Source of the DNA: UPXZ01 sp018055865
GTDB taxonomy: Bacteria > Bacteroidota > Bacteroidia > Bacteroidales > Paludibacteraceae
Reading direction: 5' to 3'
Assembly (NCBI GenBank): GCA_964292695.1
Contig: CAXYWB010000004.1
Span: 5,280 to 69,279, forward strand
Length of the DNA: 64,000 bases
The position numbers were made by a program, and so were the translations under genes. The notes beneath the pieces are model-generated. The model searched no databases. It saw only the letters and a list, made by a program, of their open reading frames with translations, and was not told where the DNA came from. Shown here piece by piece: positions 44,127-53,979 of this stretch. Within the stretch, counting starts at the first letter, position 1. The number at the start of each line of letters is the position of its first letter.

Positions 44127-46853
44127 CTAATTGCTTTTGATAGCTGCCTGCGCGGCTGCCAAACGTGCAATAGGCACACGGAATGGTGAGCAACTTACAT
44201 AGTTGAGACCTGCGCGATGGCAGAATTCAACCGACGAAGGTTCGCCTCCATGTTCACCACAAATACCCACTTTGAGGTTTGGTTTGGTCTGACGACCTTT
44301 TTCAACACCCATTTCAATCAGTTTTCCTACACCATTCTGATCGATAGCAGTAAACGGATCCACTTTGAAAATGCCTTTATCCAGATAATCGGGCAAGAAT
44401 TTGCCTGCATCATCGCGTGAGAAACCAAGTGTCATCTGTGTTAAGTCATTGGTACCAAATGAGAAAAATTCAGCTTCTTCGGCAATGTGGTCGGCAGTAA
44501 GTGCTGCACGCGGAATTTCAATCATTGTACCGATTTGATATTCAATACGGTCACCTTTTTCTGCAAACACCTTCTCGGCAGTAGCTCTGATAAGATCAGC
44601 CTGATTTTTCAATTCAGCAACAGTACCCACGAGCGGAACCATGATTTCGGGACGTGCATCCACACCTTTTGCTTTCAGGTTGAGAGCAGCTTCGATAATG
44701 GCGCGTGCCTGCATTTCGGTAATTTCAGGATAAGTGATTCCCAAACGACATCCGCGATGACCGAGCATAGGGTTAAATTCTTCGAGATCGTTTACTTTCT
44801 GCTTAACGGCTTCGATACTAATGCCCATTTCTTCGGCCAGTACTTTTTGCATTTCCTGCTGATGTGGCACAAACTCGTGCAAAGGCGGGTCGAGCAGACG
44901 GATTGTTACACCAAAACCTGCCATGGCTTCAAAAATACCTTCGAAGTCGGTACGCTGGAAAGGCAGTAATTTATCAAGCGCTCTTTTGCGACCTTCAACT
45001 GTTGATGATAGAATCATTTCGCGCATAGCTTTGATACGTGCACCTTCGAAAAACATGTGCTCGGTACGGCAAAGACCGATTCCTTTAGCTCCAAAGCCAC
45101 GTGCTCGCTGTGCATCTTCGGGAGTATCAGCATTGGTACGTACACTCATACGGGTATATTTTTCGGATATTTCCATCAATTCGGCAAAATCGGCATCAAG
45201 CTCGGCTTCTTTCGTTTGTACCTGACCGAGATAAATATCGCCTGTAGATCCGTTGAGAGAAATATAATCGCCTTCTTTTATTACAAGTTCGTCAACAATC
45301 ATTTGTTTGTTCACGTAGTCGATTTTCAGCGTTCCGGCTCCCGAAACACAGCATTTACCCATACCGCGTGCTACCACTGCCGCGTGCGAGGTCATACCAC
45401 CACGTGCAGTCAGGATGCCTTCTGCAGCAGCCATACCGGCTAAGTCTTCGGGCGAAGTTTCCACACGTACCATGATTACTTTTTCCTTACGGGCAGCCCA
45501 TTCGGCAGCGTCATCGGCATTGAAAACAACACGACCTGTAGCTGCACCCGGAGATGCTGCCAATCCTTTGGCTACGACTTTGGCCGAATTCAGTGCACTT
45601 TTATCAAAAACCGGGTGAAGCAATTCGTCCAAACGAATAGGATCGACACGCAACAAAGCTGTTTTCTCATCAATCATACCTTGTTTCAGCATGTCCATGG
45701 CTATTTTAACCATGGCTGAACCGGTACGTTTTCCGTTACGGGTTTGGAGAAACCAGAGTTTACCTTCCTGAACGGTAAATTCCATATCCTGCATATCTTT
45801 GTAGTGATTTTCCAGCTTTGTCTGAATGGCATCCAGCTCTATGTAGATTTCGGGCATAGCTTCTTCCATGGAAGGATAGTTGGCTAAGCGATCTTCTTCA
45901 GTAACACCGGCAAGTTCAGCCCAACGTTGTGAGCCGAGTTTGGTAATTTGCTGCGGTGTACGGATTCCGGCTACCACATCTTCGCCCTGTGCATTAATGA
46001 GGTATTCACCGATGAATTGATCTTCGCCGGTGGCGGCATCGCGTGAGAAGCATACTCCGGTGGCCGAAGTATCGCCCATATTACCGAAAACCATGGCCTG
46101 CACATTCACTGCAGTGCCCCATTCTGCTGGTATTCCTTCCATTTTGCGGTAAAGAATGGCGCGGTCGTTCATCCATGAGTCGAATACGGAGCAAATAGCA
46201 CCCCAAAGTTGTTCGTAAGCAGATTCAGGGAAATCATGTCCGGTTTGATTTTTTACGGCAGCCTTAAACCGGGCAACCATTTCTTTCAGATCGTCAACTG
46301 AGAGTTCGGTATCTAAGTCAACGCCTTTTTCTTCTTTAATTTCTTCGATTATCAGTTCGAAGGGATCGTGGTCATTTTTGTTTTCAGGTTTCATGCCGAG
46401 CACAACATCACCGTACATTTGCACAAAGCGACGATACGAATCCCAAACAAAGCGCGGATTGCCGGTTTTTCGGGTCATTCCTTCCACCACGCTGTCATTC
46501 AGGCCGAGGTTCAGAATTGTGTCCATCATACCGGGCATTGAAGCGCGAGCACCCGAACGAACGGATACTAGCAGCGGATTTTCTACATCACCGAATTTGG
46601 AGTTCATAAGTTCTTCAACTCCGGCAATAGCTCTTTCAACCTCAGGTTTGAGCAATTCTACCACATTCTCTTTTCCCAATTCGAAGTATTCAGTACAAAC
46701 ATCTGTTGTAATGGTAAATCCGGGAGGAACCGGCACCCCAATCAAATTCATTTCAGCAAGGTTTGCACCTTTGCCCCCGAGCAGATTTTTCATATCTGCT
46801 TTACCTTCAGCTTTTCCGTTACCAAAGGTATAGACTCTTTTTACGTTACTCAT
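44127..46853 (-). CDS. ppdK: Pyruvate, phosphate dikinase
   Basis: PpdK interconverts pyruvate, ATP and phosphate with PEP, AMP and diphosphate. The 908-residue length is normal. The N-terminal ATP-grasp domain begins VYTFGNGKAEGKADMKNLLG with GGKGANLAEM; the swivelling domain carries the catalytic histidine in GGMTSHAAVVARGMGKCCVS; the C-terminal barrel has GLCRTEHMFF, GTNDLTQM and the catalytic cysteine in GICGEHGGEPSS. It is monocistronic with its own promoter and terminator. In anaerobic Bacteroidota it can serve gluconeogenesis or diphosphate-linked glycolysis. Confidence 0.97.
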   Translation of the reverse strand: MSNVKRVYTFGNGKAEGKADMKNLLGGKGANLAEMNLIGVPVPPGFTITTDVCTEYFELGKENVVELLKPEVERAIAGVEELMNSKFGDVENPLLVSVRSGARASMPGMMDTILNLGLNDSVVEGMTRKTGNPRFVWDSYRRFVQMYGDVVLGMKPENKNDHDPFELIIEEIKEEKGVDLDTELSVDDLKEMVARFKAAVKNQTGHDFPESAYEQLWGAICSVFDSWMNDRAILYRKMEGIPAEWGTAVNVQAMVFGNMGDTSATGVCFSRDAATGEDQFIGEYLINAQGEDVVAGIRTPQQITKLGSQRWAELAGVTEEDRLANYPSMEEAMPEIYIELDAIQTKLENHYKDMQDMEFTVQEGKLWFLQTRNGKRTGSAMVKIAMDMLKQGMIDEKTALLRVDPIRLDELLHPVFDKSALNSAKVVAKGLAASPGAATGRVVFNADDAAEWAARKEKVIMVRVETSPEDLAGMAAAEGILTARGGMTSHAAVVARGMGKCCVSGAGTLKIDYVNKQMIVDELVIKEGDYISLNGSTGDIYLGQVQTKEAELDADFAELMEISEKYTRMSVRTNADTPEDAQRARGFGAKGIGLCRTEHMFFEGARIKAMREMILSSTVEGRKRALDKLLPFQRTDFEGIFEAMAGFGVTIRLLDPPLHEFVPHQQEMQKVLAEEMGISIEAVKQKVNDLEEFNPMLGHRGCRLGITYPEITEMQARAIIEAALNLKAKGVDARPEIMVPLVGTVAELKNQADLIRATAEKVFAEKGDRIEYQIGTMIEIPRAALTADHIAEEAEFFSFGTNDLTQMTLGFSRDDAGKFLPDYLDKGIFKVDPFTAIDQNGVGKLIEMGVEKGRQTKPNLKVGICGEHGGEPSSVEFCHRAGLNYVSCSPFRVPIARLAAAQAAIKSN

Positions 46854-47154
46854 ACATGTATTTTTTGTTTAAAATAAATTTTTGTTTTTATGAAAATTTA
46901 TGTCTCAGCCTATTTGGCCGTAATTATCATAGGATTAATTGTTTATTAAGATTTTACAAAGATAAATTTTTTATTTAACATTATAAAATTTAGAAAATAA
47001 AATATTTTAGTTATCTGCTTTTTTGTTTTTTATTTAGAATTGCTTGGTATTGCGGCTATTAAACTTAACATCGATATGAATAGCGTGGAACAGCCTGACA
47101 TTTCGATGTTCTGCAGTCAACACACGTCCATTCTTTGAAAAAAAATAAAACGGA
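46854..47154. other. 301-nt intergenic region between ppdK and uvrA
   Basis: It contains the ppdK promoter and, closer to uvrA, an inverted repeat AACATCGA (47067-47074) with TCGATGTT (47103-47110) around a 28-nt loop. A T-rich stretch follows the uvrA stop on the minus strand. No coding sequence is evident. Confidence 0.5.
46957..46987 (-). promoter_or_regulatory. Promoter of ppdK
   Basis: On the minus strand, TTTA (46987-46984) and TATCTTTG (46964-46957) are separated by 19 nt; the leader to the ATG would be about 97 nt. Confidence 0.6.
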
Positions 47155-49959
47155 TTAAATTTTTCCTTTCAGAAATTTCCCGGTGTAGGAACAATCGCAA
47201 TTTACCAATTCCTCCGGAGTTCCTTCAAATACGATATTTCCCCCTTTTTCACCACCTTCGGGTCCGATATCAATAATGTGATCGGCACATTTGATCACTT
47301 CCAGATTATGCTCGATGATAATGACCGAATGTCCCTTCGAAATCAAAGCATTAAGAGCAGTCAAGAGGGTTTTTATATCGTGAAAATGCAGACCAGTAGT
47401 CGGTTCGTCGAATACAAAAATAGTTGGCTCCGGTTTTTCGTTGGCTAAGAATGATGCTAATTTTACACGCTGACTTTCGCCGCCCGAAAGGGTGCTTGAT
47501 GATTGTCCGAGTTTCACATACCCGATTCCTACTTCCTGTAACGGTTTCAGTCTTCTGATAATTCGTTTTTCGGTATTTCCGGTTCCCTCCGAGAAAAATT
47601 CGACTGCCTGATTTACAGTCATATCGAGTACTTCGAAAATATTTTTATCCCGGTAATTCACTTCAAGAATGTCCGATTTGAATCGCTTGCCGTGACAATG
47701 TTCACACTCCAGCACCAAATCGGCCATGAATTGCATTTCTACTGTTACCGTTCCTTCGCCCTGGCACTCCTCGCAACGTCCTCCAGGTGTATTGAATGAG
47801 AAATGTGAAGCTGAGTAGCCCATTTGTTTTGAGAGCTGTTGATCCGAAAAAATCTTCCGGATTTCGTCGTAAGCTTTGATGTAGGTCACCGGATTGGAGC
47901 GCGTAGAACGTCCAATGGGGTTTTGATCCACAAATTCGATATCTTTGGCCAAATGCATACTGCCGCGTAAAGAGCCAAACTGGCCGGTTTTATCAGCCAC
48001 ACCACCATAATATTTTTTCAAAGCCGAATAAAGTACATTTTTCACCAGCGAAGATTTTCCGGATCCGCTCACTCCTGTCACTACGGTCATCACAGATAAG
48101 GGGAACTTTACGCTGATTCCTTTCAGGTTGTTTTCACGTACGCCAAGCACTTCGATGTAATTGTTCCATTTGCGCCGATGAAGCGGAAGTTCAATTTTTT
48201 CCTGTTTTAATAAATACTTTAGAGTGAAAGAATCGGTAACAGGCAAAAAGTCTCCATTGGGGTATTTAGGGGGCATCCCCTGCCATACCACATTTCCGCC
48301 GGCGCGTCCGGCACCGGGTCCAATATCTATGATGTAATCGGCGGCACGCATTATTTCCTCGTCGTGCTCTACCACTACCACTGTGTTGCCTAAATCACGC
48401 AACTGGTGTAAAACTCCGATAAGCAGGTGAGTATCGCGTGAATGAAGGCCGATAGAAGGCTCATCCAAAATGTAAAGCGAACCTACCAGACTGCTTCCGA
48501 GTGAAGTGGCCAGATTGATTCGCTGACTTTCGCCCCCGGAAAGTGAATTGGAAAGCCGGTTGAGTGTGAGATAGTTCAATCCGACATTGAGTAAGAATTT
48601 TACTCTGTTTTTGATTTCAATCAACAATCTTTTGGCGCCCAGCGCATCATGTTCGTCCAAATCTATATTTTCAAAGAAATCATTCAACTTCGAAACGGGC
48701 ATTTGAACTAATTCTGTAATGGATTTTCCACCCACTTTCACATAATTTGCCTCTTTTTTCAGACGGGTACCCTTGCAATCAGGGCATACGGTTTTTCCAC
48801 GAAAACGAGCCAGCATAACCCGATATTGAATTTTATACTGATTGTCTTCCAGCATTTTGAAAAACGCATTCAGTCCTTCGAAATACGAATTGCCGGTCCA
48901 GAGCAGTTCGCGTTGCTCATCACTTAGTTCGATAAATGGTTTGTGAATGGGGAAATCAAACTGATCGGCATGGTGTATCAGTATTTTTTTCCACTCGCTC
49001 ATCACTTCGCCACGCCAGCAAACGATAGCATCCTCGTACACCGAAAGTGATTTATTGGGAATTACCAGATCCTCGTCAATGCCTATAACTTTACCGAATC
49101 CTTCGCAGATGGGGCATGCTCCGAGCGGATTATTGAAACTGAACATGTGTTCATTTGGCAATTCGAAGTTCATTCCGTCAGCTTCGAAAGCCTTGGAAAA
49201 ATGCAATACTCTTGTTTCGTTGCCGGTGAATAGCTGTACTGCACAAACATCTTTTCCTTCCAGAAATGCGGTTTCGACCGAATCCGTCAGGCGGCTAATA
49301 CCTGCGAGTGTGCGGTCAACAGACAATCGGTCAATCAGTAAACAGATATTTTTTCTACTTTGCAGCCTTGCAGGATCTTTTAGCAGTTCGCTTATCTGAA
49401 ATACTTCACCATCTAACGTCATACGGCTGTAACCATTCTGCAAAAACAAGCTCAGTCTCTCTTCGGCAGAAATCCCTTTTATGTGTTTAACCGGTGCAAG
49501 CACCATCAGTTTTGTATCATCCGGATAGCCCAGTACTGCCTGAACTACATCTTCCGTTTCATGTTTTTTCACCTCCTCGCCCGAAACGGGTGAAAACGTT
49601 TTACCAATGCGGGCATAGAGCAGCTTGATGTAATCGTAAATTTCGGTGGAAGTGCCCACGGTAGAGCGTGGATTTCGAGAATTTACTTTTTGCTCAATGG
49701 CTATTGCCGGCGGAATTCCTTTGATAAAATCCACTTCAGGCTTTGCCATTCTGCCCAGAAATTGCCTGGCATACGATGAAAGACTTTCCACATAGCGTCT
49801 TTGGCCTTCGGCGTAAAGTGTGTCGAAAGCCAGAGATGATTTTCCGGAACCTGATAACCCGGTAATTACCACCAGGTTATTGCGTGGTATTTCCAGGTCG
49901 ATATTTTTCAGGTTGTGAACCCGTGCTCCCTTTATAATTATATTTCCTTGTTTAGGCAT
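47155..49959 (-). CDS. uvrA: Excinuclease ABC subunit A
   Basis: UvrA recognises damaged DNA and loads UvrB in nucleotide excision repair. The start at 49959 gives PKQGNIIIKGARVHNLKNID and 934 residues; an upstream open extension precedes the likely transcript start. Two ABC modules are present, with Walker A GLSGSGKSSL and GVSGSGKSSL and two signature regions (LSGGESQRINLA, LSGGESQRVKLA). Zinc-binding cysteine pairs occur in CPICEGFGK, CPDCKGTR, CEECQGEG and CEHCHGKR. The gene is monocistronic. Confidence 0.97.
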   Translation of the reverse strand: MPKQGNIIIKGARVHNLKNIDLEIPRNNLVVITGLSGSGKSSLAFDTLYAEGQRRYVESLSSYARQFLGRMAKPEVDFIKGIPPAIAIEQKVNSRNPRSTVGTSTEIYDYIKLLYARIGKTFSPVSGEEVKKHETEDVVQAVLGYPDDTKLMVLAPVKHIKGISAEERLSLFLQNGYSRMTLDGEVFQISELLKDPARLQSRKNICLLIDRLSVDRTLAGISRLTDSVETAFLEGKDVCAVQLFTGNETRVLHFSKAFEADGMNFELPNEHMFSFNNPLGACPICEGFGKVIGIDEDLVIPNKSLSVYEDAIVCWRGEVMSEWKKILIHHADQFDFPIHKPFIELSDEQRELLWTGNSYFEGLNAFFKMLEDNQYKIQYRVMLARFRGKTVCPDCKGTRLKKEANYVKVGGKSITELVQMPVSKLNDFFENIDLDEHDALGAKRLLIEIKNRVKFLLNVGLNYLTLNRLSNSLSGGESQRINLATSLGSSLVGSLYILDEPSIGLHSRDTHLLIGVLHQLRDLGNTVVVVEHDEEIMRAADYIIDIGPGAGRAGGNVVWQGMPPKYPNGDFLPVTDSFTLKYLLKQEKIELPLHRRKWNNYIEVLGVRENNLKGISVKFPLSVMTVVTGVSGSGKSSLVKNVLYSALKKYYGGVADKTGQFGSLRGSMHLAKDIEFVDQNPIGRSTRSNPVTYIKAYDEIRKIFSDQQLSKQMGYSASHFSFNTPGGRCEECQGEGTVTVEMQFMADLVLECEHCHGKRFKSDILEVNYRDKNIFEVLDMTVNQAVEFFSEGTGNTEKRIIRRLKPLQEVGIGYVKLGQSSSTLSGGESQRVKLASFLANEKPEPTIFVFDEPTTGLHFHDIKTLLTALNALISKGHSVIIIEHNLEVIKCADHIIDIGPEGGEKGGNIVFEGTPEELVNCDCSYTGKFLKGKI

Positions 49960-49988
49960 TCCGGTGTTGGTCAAAAAAAAATAGTTTG

Positions 49989-50020
49989 CAAAGGTACAAA
50001 TTTTAACCCGCTCCGACAAT
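49989..50020 (-). promoter_or_regulatory. Promoter of uvrA
   Basis: On the minus strand, ATTG (50020-50017) and TACCTTTG (49996-49989) are separated by 20 nt. The start codon is 30 nt downstream, which supports the internal ATG at 49959. Confidence 0.72.
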
Positions 50021-50133
50021 ATTACGTCACAACATCTATTATCATACTATCACCGATTGATTTTGCTGATTTTTAAGTCGTTGTAAAGTTCAAAAAACTT
50101 AACTTTTTATTTTCTAGCACTAAATTAAAGTAG

Positions 50134-50141
50134 TACTTTTG
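50134..50141 (+). promoter_or_regulatory. -7 box upstream of the TerC gene
   Basis: TACTTTTG followed by CAG, with only TTTC at the -33 position (50111-50114). It overlaps the most upstream open-frame codon (TTG at 50139), so translation must begin later, at ATG 50211. Confidence 0.5.
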
Positions 50142-50210
50142 CAGAGATTTTTTGTAAACAATCTGAAACTTCATTTAACTTTATTTATTTCCCTTAAACT
50201 ATCACCTTTT

Positions 50211-51263
50211 ATGGACACGATGACTCTCTATTGGACTATTTTTATTGCTCTTTTCTTTATTGTGTTTTTTATTGATTTATACGTTACCGACCACCGTAAA
50301 GGAGAAATTTCAGTAAAGACTTCGCTGAAATGGACTGCTGCCTGGATTAGTATCGCTTTACTTTTCGGAGCCTCGCTCTTTTTCTTCTTTCCGCAAAATC
50401 CCGAAACTCCCGGAAATACGGCTCATGTGATGGGCATGAAATTCATTGCCGGTTACCTTACCGAGTATTCACTTTCAGTAGATAATCTATTTGTTTTCAT
50501 TATGATTTTCTCTATGATGGCAGTTGCACCCCACAATCAGCCAAAGTTGCTGAAAATGGGGATTGTTTTATCCATTATTCTTCGAATTTTGTTCATCCTT
50601 GTGGGTATGGAGTTAGTGGAACGTTTTCACTGGGTTATCTACATCTTCGGGTTGATATTGGTTTGGACAGCTTTCAAAATGGCATTTCAGGACAGTGAAG
50701 ATTCTGTAGATCCGAAAACAAATTTTTTATACAAAGCAGCTTCGAAGATTTTCCCTGTTGACCCGGATACTCATTCTACACATTTTTTCACCAAACACGA
50801 CGGAACAACATTCATCACGATGAATTTGTTGGTACTGCTTGTGATTGGCTCTACCGACGTGCTATTTGCCGTAGATTCCATTCCCGCTATTATTGGTGTG
50901 ATCAAGGAAGGTGCTTCTGGAGTACTTACATTGTCTGAAGAAAATTTTCTGGCCATCACCTCCAATGTGTTTGCTGTAATGGGGTTGATTTCCCTGTTTT
51001 TTGCTCTGAAAGGCATTATGGGTATGTTCCGCTTCCTGAAACATGGAGTGAGTTTTATCCTGTTCTTTATCGGAGCCAAAATGCTTCTCGGATTTTTTCA
51101 CCCGATTGCTGCCTTTTTTGCAAGTCACTCCTGGTTATCGCTGGTGGTTATCATCTCCACGCTTACCCTCTCCATACTTCTTTCGATAGTGATTTCCGAT
51201 AAAAAAGAAATAGAAGAACTTCAGGAAAAAGTAGAAGACTTTAAAAAAGGTCAACAAAAATAA
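50211..51263 (+). CDS. TerC family integral membrane protein
   Basis: The protein of about 350 residues has eight or so membrane helices. Conserved TerC segments include TEYSLSVDNLFVFIMIFS and LLVLLVIGSTDVLFAVDSIP, whose membrane-embedded acidic residues (ExxxSVDN and STDVLFAVDSIP) are hallmarks and probably bind metal ions. Recent work links TerC/Alx proteins to manganese export and to metalation of exported enzymes; tellurite resistance is the historical name. No ter genes flank it. ATG 50211 is preferred because the promoter -7 box overlaps the longer frame. Confidence 0.9.
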   Translation: MDTMTLYWTIFIALFFIVFFIDLYVTDHRKGEISVKTSLKWTAAWISIALLFGASLFFFFPQNPETPGNTAHVMGMKFIAGYLTEYSLSVDNLFVFIMIFSMMAVAPHNQPKLLKMGIVLSIILRILFILVGMELVERFHWVIYIFGLILVWTAFKMAFQDSEDSVDPKTNFLYKAASKIFPVDPDTHSTHFFTKHDGTTFITMNLLVLLVIGSTDVLFAVDSIPAIIGVIKEGASGVLTLSEENFLAITSNVFAVMGLISLFFALKGIMGMFRFLKHGVSFILFFIGAKMLLGFFHPIAAFFASHSWLSLVVIISTLTLSILLSIVISDKKEIEELQEKVEDFKKGQQK

Positions 51264-51308
51264 ATTTCACACCCTATTACTCTTTCATTAAAGTTCTAGC
51301 AATATAAT

Positions 51309-52235
51309 ATGGTGACAGAAAGCCAGGCATCAACAAATTTGACCGTAAAAACTTTCAACAAAAGAAATCCGGTTAATGACTGGATTATCAGACTGGTAAA
51401 AGGTATTATTATCGGGATAGGATTTATTCTGCCCGGATTGTCGGGTGGTGTGATGGCTGTAATATTCGGTGTGTACGACCGCTTACTAAAATTTCTGGCA
51501 AATCTCAAACATGATTTTGTAAAGAATTTCTGGTTTTTTCTGCCGGTTGGCATAGGACTATTGATTGGAATTTTTCTGTTTTCGATAGTTGTGGAAAAAG
51601 CTTTCGGCAAATACGTAGCGCAATTTATTTGCCTTTTTGTGGGGTTTGTGGTAGGTACTTTTCCTTCGCTGTACAAAACTGCAGGAAAGCAAGGCCGTAA
51701 AACGAAGGATCTTGTAATAATGATGGCTTCTACGGTATTGATTTTTGCTCTGATGATGATAGGTGAGCAGCAACTGATGAACATTGCACCGAGCATTCCG
51801 GCATGGGTTGGTTCTGGCGCACTCATTGGTCTGGGGCTGATAGTACCCGGCATGAGTCCTTCCAATTTTCTGATCTATTTCGGGCTTTACGACAAAATGG
51901 CTTCGGGAATCAAAAACGGAGATATGGCAACCATTATCCCACTGGCTGTTGGCGCCATAGTTTGTGTACTGTTATTTGCCAAACTGGCAGCTTATTTATT
52001 CCGGAAGTATTATTCCGGAATGTACCATTTTATTCTTGGTATGGTCATTGGTTCATCGCTAGCCATTTTTCCAACAATCGTTTTTCCGGCATTCAACGCC
52101 GAAGGGCTCGAAAAAACCGGTTTAAGTTTTGGAGGAGCATTGATTTTTTGTTTGATTCTGTTTATTGTGGGAACTATTGCTTCATACCTTTTCAGCAAGG
52201 TAGAAGAAAAGTATCCCCGCGAAGATATATTTTGA
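51309..52235 (+). CDS. DUF368 membrane protein
   Basis: A 308-residue protein with about eight to nine membrane helices and the DUF368 hallmarks: IIGIGFILPGLSGGVMAVIF near the N-terminus and the mirrored GLGLIVPGMSPSNFLIYFGL in the second half, showing an internal duplication. DUF368 proteins (PopT) have been implicated in undecaprenyl phosphate recycling across the membrane, together with DedA proteins. The gene is 45 nt after terC on the same strand, so the two may be co-transcribed. The C-terminus ends in a short charged tail. Confidence 0.9.
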   Translation: MVTESQASTNLTVKTFNKRNPVNDWIIRLVKGIIIGIGFILPGLSGGVMAVIFGVYDRLLKFLANLKHDFVKNFWFFLPVGIGLLIGIFLFSIVVEKAFGKYVAQFICLFVGFVVGTFPSLYKTAGKQGRKTKDLVIMMASTVLIFALMMIGEQQLMNIAPSIPAWVGSGALIGLGLIVPGMSPSNFLIYFGLYDKMASGIKNGDMATIIPLAVGAIVCVLLFAKLAAYLFRKYYSGMYHFILGMVIGSSLAIFPTIVFPAFNAEGLEKTGLSFGGALIFCLILFIVGTIASYLFSKVEEKYPREDIF

Positions 52236-52367
52236 CCTCAAGAATTATAAAACCCTGTTATCAATTTGACATTAAGATAAATAAACGAAAATAACGAAAG
52301 CCGGTAAACCGGACAATTTCATATTATAAAAATAAAAACAAAATCATAATTTATTAAACAACAAATC

Positions 52368-53519
52368 ATGGAACTTTCACAATTGTTTCCCGCTATTTCG
52401 GGCATGACCTGGCAAAATCTGGTTATGATTGCAGTAGGATTGACACTTATCTTTCTGGCCATCAAAAAGCAGTACGAGCCAACACTTCTATTGCCAATGG
52501 GTTTTGGTGCCATACTGGTCAACATTCCCTTATCGGCCGCTCTTACCCAAATCGATCCTTCGACAGGCAAAGCTCTGGAAGGAGCTTTGGATGTATTTTT
52601 CAAAGCAGGTATTGCTACTGAAGTCTTTCCATTGCTCATCTTTGTGGCCATTGGTGCGATGATTGACTTTTCGCCCCTTTTCCAACGTCCCTCGCTGCTG
52701 CTGTTTGGTGCAGCTGCTCAGTTTGGTATATTCGTAACGATGGTATTTGCCACTGCAGTAGGTTTCAGCCTGAAAGAAGCTGCATCAATCGGTATTATCG
52801 GTGCCGCCGATGGTCCTACCTCCATCATTGTATCGTCCATCCTTGCACCTAATTTGCTGGGACCCATTTCAGTAGCCGCCTATTCATATATGGCGCTGGT
52901 GCCAATCATTCAGCCTCCTGTGGTCAAATTACTTACATCCCGCAAGGAAAGACTGATGCGCATGTCATCTGAAGCCAACAAAAAAGTGTCAAAAACGGCA
53001 TTAATTTTATTTCCCATCATGGTAACCATTTTAGCCGGATTGATAGCACCTTCATCGCTGGCGTTGATTGGATTTTTGATGTTCGGTAATCTGATACGTG
53101 AGTGTGGCGTGCTGAACAGTTTATCGCAAACGGCTCAGAAAGAGCTGGCAAATCTGGTTACAATCCTGCTGGGTATTACCATTGCAAGCACTATGACCGG
53201 TGAACGATTTGTAACGATAGATACGATTAAAATTTTGGGATTAGGAATTTTTGCCTTTGTATTTGATACTGCCGGTGGTGTATTGTTTGCCAAAGCAATG
53301 AATCTATTCCTGAAGGAAGATAAGAAAATCAATCCTATGGTCGGTGCTTGCGGTATTTCTGCATTCCCGATGTCGGCACGTGTAATCCACAGCATGGGTC
53401 AGAAAGAAGATCCACACAATTTCCTGCTTATGCCTGCCATCAGCGCCAACGTAGGCGGACAGATTGGTTCTGTAATTGTAGGTGGTATTATTTTAATGTT
53501 AGTTCCATTATTTGCTTAA
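52368..53519 (+). CDS. oadB: Sodium ion-translocating decarboxylase beta subunit
   Basis: The 383-residue membrane protein is the OadB/GcdB/MmdB type, which couples decarboxylation of carboxybiotin to sodium export. Conserved segments are IDFSPLFQRPSLLLFGAAAQ, GIIGAADGPTSIIVSS with the sodium-site aspartate, QPPVVKLLTSRKER and the C-terminal AFPMSARVIHSMGQ. The family is about 375-430 residues. Whether it serves oxaloacetate or methylmalonyl-CoA cannot be told, since no carboxyltransferase or biotin carrier gene lies nearby. A small gamma-like subunit follows 13 nt later. Confidence 0.93.
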   Translation: MELSQLFPAISGMTWQNLVMIAVGLTLIFLAIKKQYEPTLLLPMGFGAILVNIPLSAALTQIDPSTGKALEGALDVFFKAGIATEVFPLLIFVAIGAMIDFSPLFQRPSLLLFGAAAQFGIFVTMVFATAVGFSLKEAASIGIIGAADGPTSIIVSSILAPNLLGPISVAAYSYMALVPIIQPPVVKLLTSRKERLMRMSSEANKKVSKTALILFPIMVTILAGLIAPSSLALIGFLMFGNLIRECGVLNSLSQTAQKELANLVTILLGITIASTMTGERFVTIDTIKILGLGIFAFVFDTAGGVLFAKAMNLFLKEDKKINPMVGACGISAFPMSARVIHSMGQKEDPHNFLLMPAISANVGGQIGSVIVGGIILMLVPLFA

Positions 53520-53532
53520 AACACAGAAAACT

Positions 53533-53730
53533 ATGAGTCCAGATTTTTATAAAGCCTTAGAAATTTCCGGAATAGGTATTGCCGGAGTATTCATTTTTAT
53601 GACCGTTTTTTACTTTGTGCTACTGGCACTGGATAAATTTTTCCCAAATGAAAAAAACGCCGAAAAAACTTCTGACACTTCTACTCAGGAATACACGCCT
53701 GTAGAATTTGACGACGATGAATTTGAATAA
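53533..53730 (+). CDS. OadG-like gamma subunit of a sodium pump decarboxylase
   Basis: A 65-residue protein starting at ATG 53533, with one membrane helix (ISGIGIAGVFIFMTVFYFVL) followed by LLALDKFFPNE and an acidic tail ending in DDDEFE. The layout, a single helix then a hydrophilic tail, is that of OadG, which anchors the complex and binds zinc in some species. The tail has no histidine-rich zinc motif. Its place right after oadB supports the assignment; the usual order is gamma-alpha-beta. Confidence 0.75.
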   Translation: MSPDFYKALEISGIGIAGVFIFMTVFYFVLLALDKFFPNEKNAEKTSDTSTQEYTPVEFDDDEFE

Positions 53731-53760
53731 CAACTGATTCTTTTGTCAGAACATACTTAC

Positions 53761-53795
53761 AATACCCGTAGCTAAAACTACGGGTATTGTCATTT
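53761..53795 (+). terminator. Terminator after oadB-oadG
   Basis: AATACCCGTAG (53761-53771) pairs with CTACGGGTATT (53778-53788) as a perfect 11-bp stem with a 6-nt loop, followed by a short T-rich stretch (GTCATTTT). Confidence 0.78.
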
Positions 53796-53979
53796 TATAA
53801 ATTACTGGAAGTATTTTTCCGAAGGTTTAATTTTTTGCCGTTTTCATAAAAAAAAGTCAACATGACTCTTGTTTTCACTTATTGCACATCATTCACTTTA
53901 AGTTAAGGCAGAAATGCAAACAAATGAAGTTTTTTTCTTAATTTTGTACTCTCAATTCGGAAAAGATAGTTTATTACAG

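Noticed and set aside
49960..50019. N-terminal extension of UvrA
   Set aside because: The predicted transcript start lies near 49982, downstream of the extension start; homologs begin at the internal ATG.
50139..50210. N-terminal extension of the TerC protein
   Set aside because: It would begin at a TTG that overlaps the -7 box of the promoter, so it cannot be in the mRNA.
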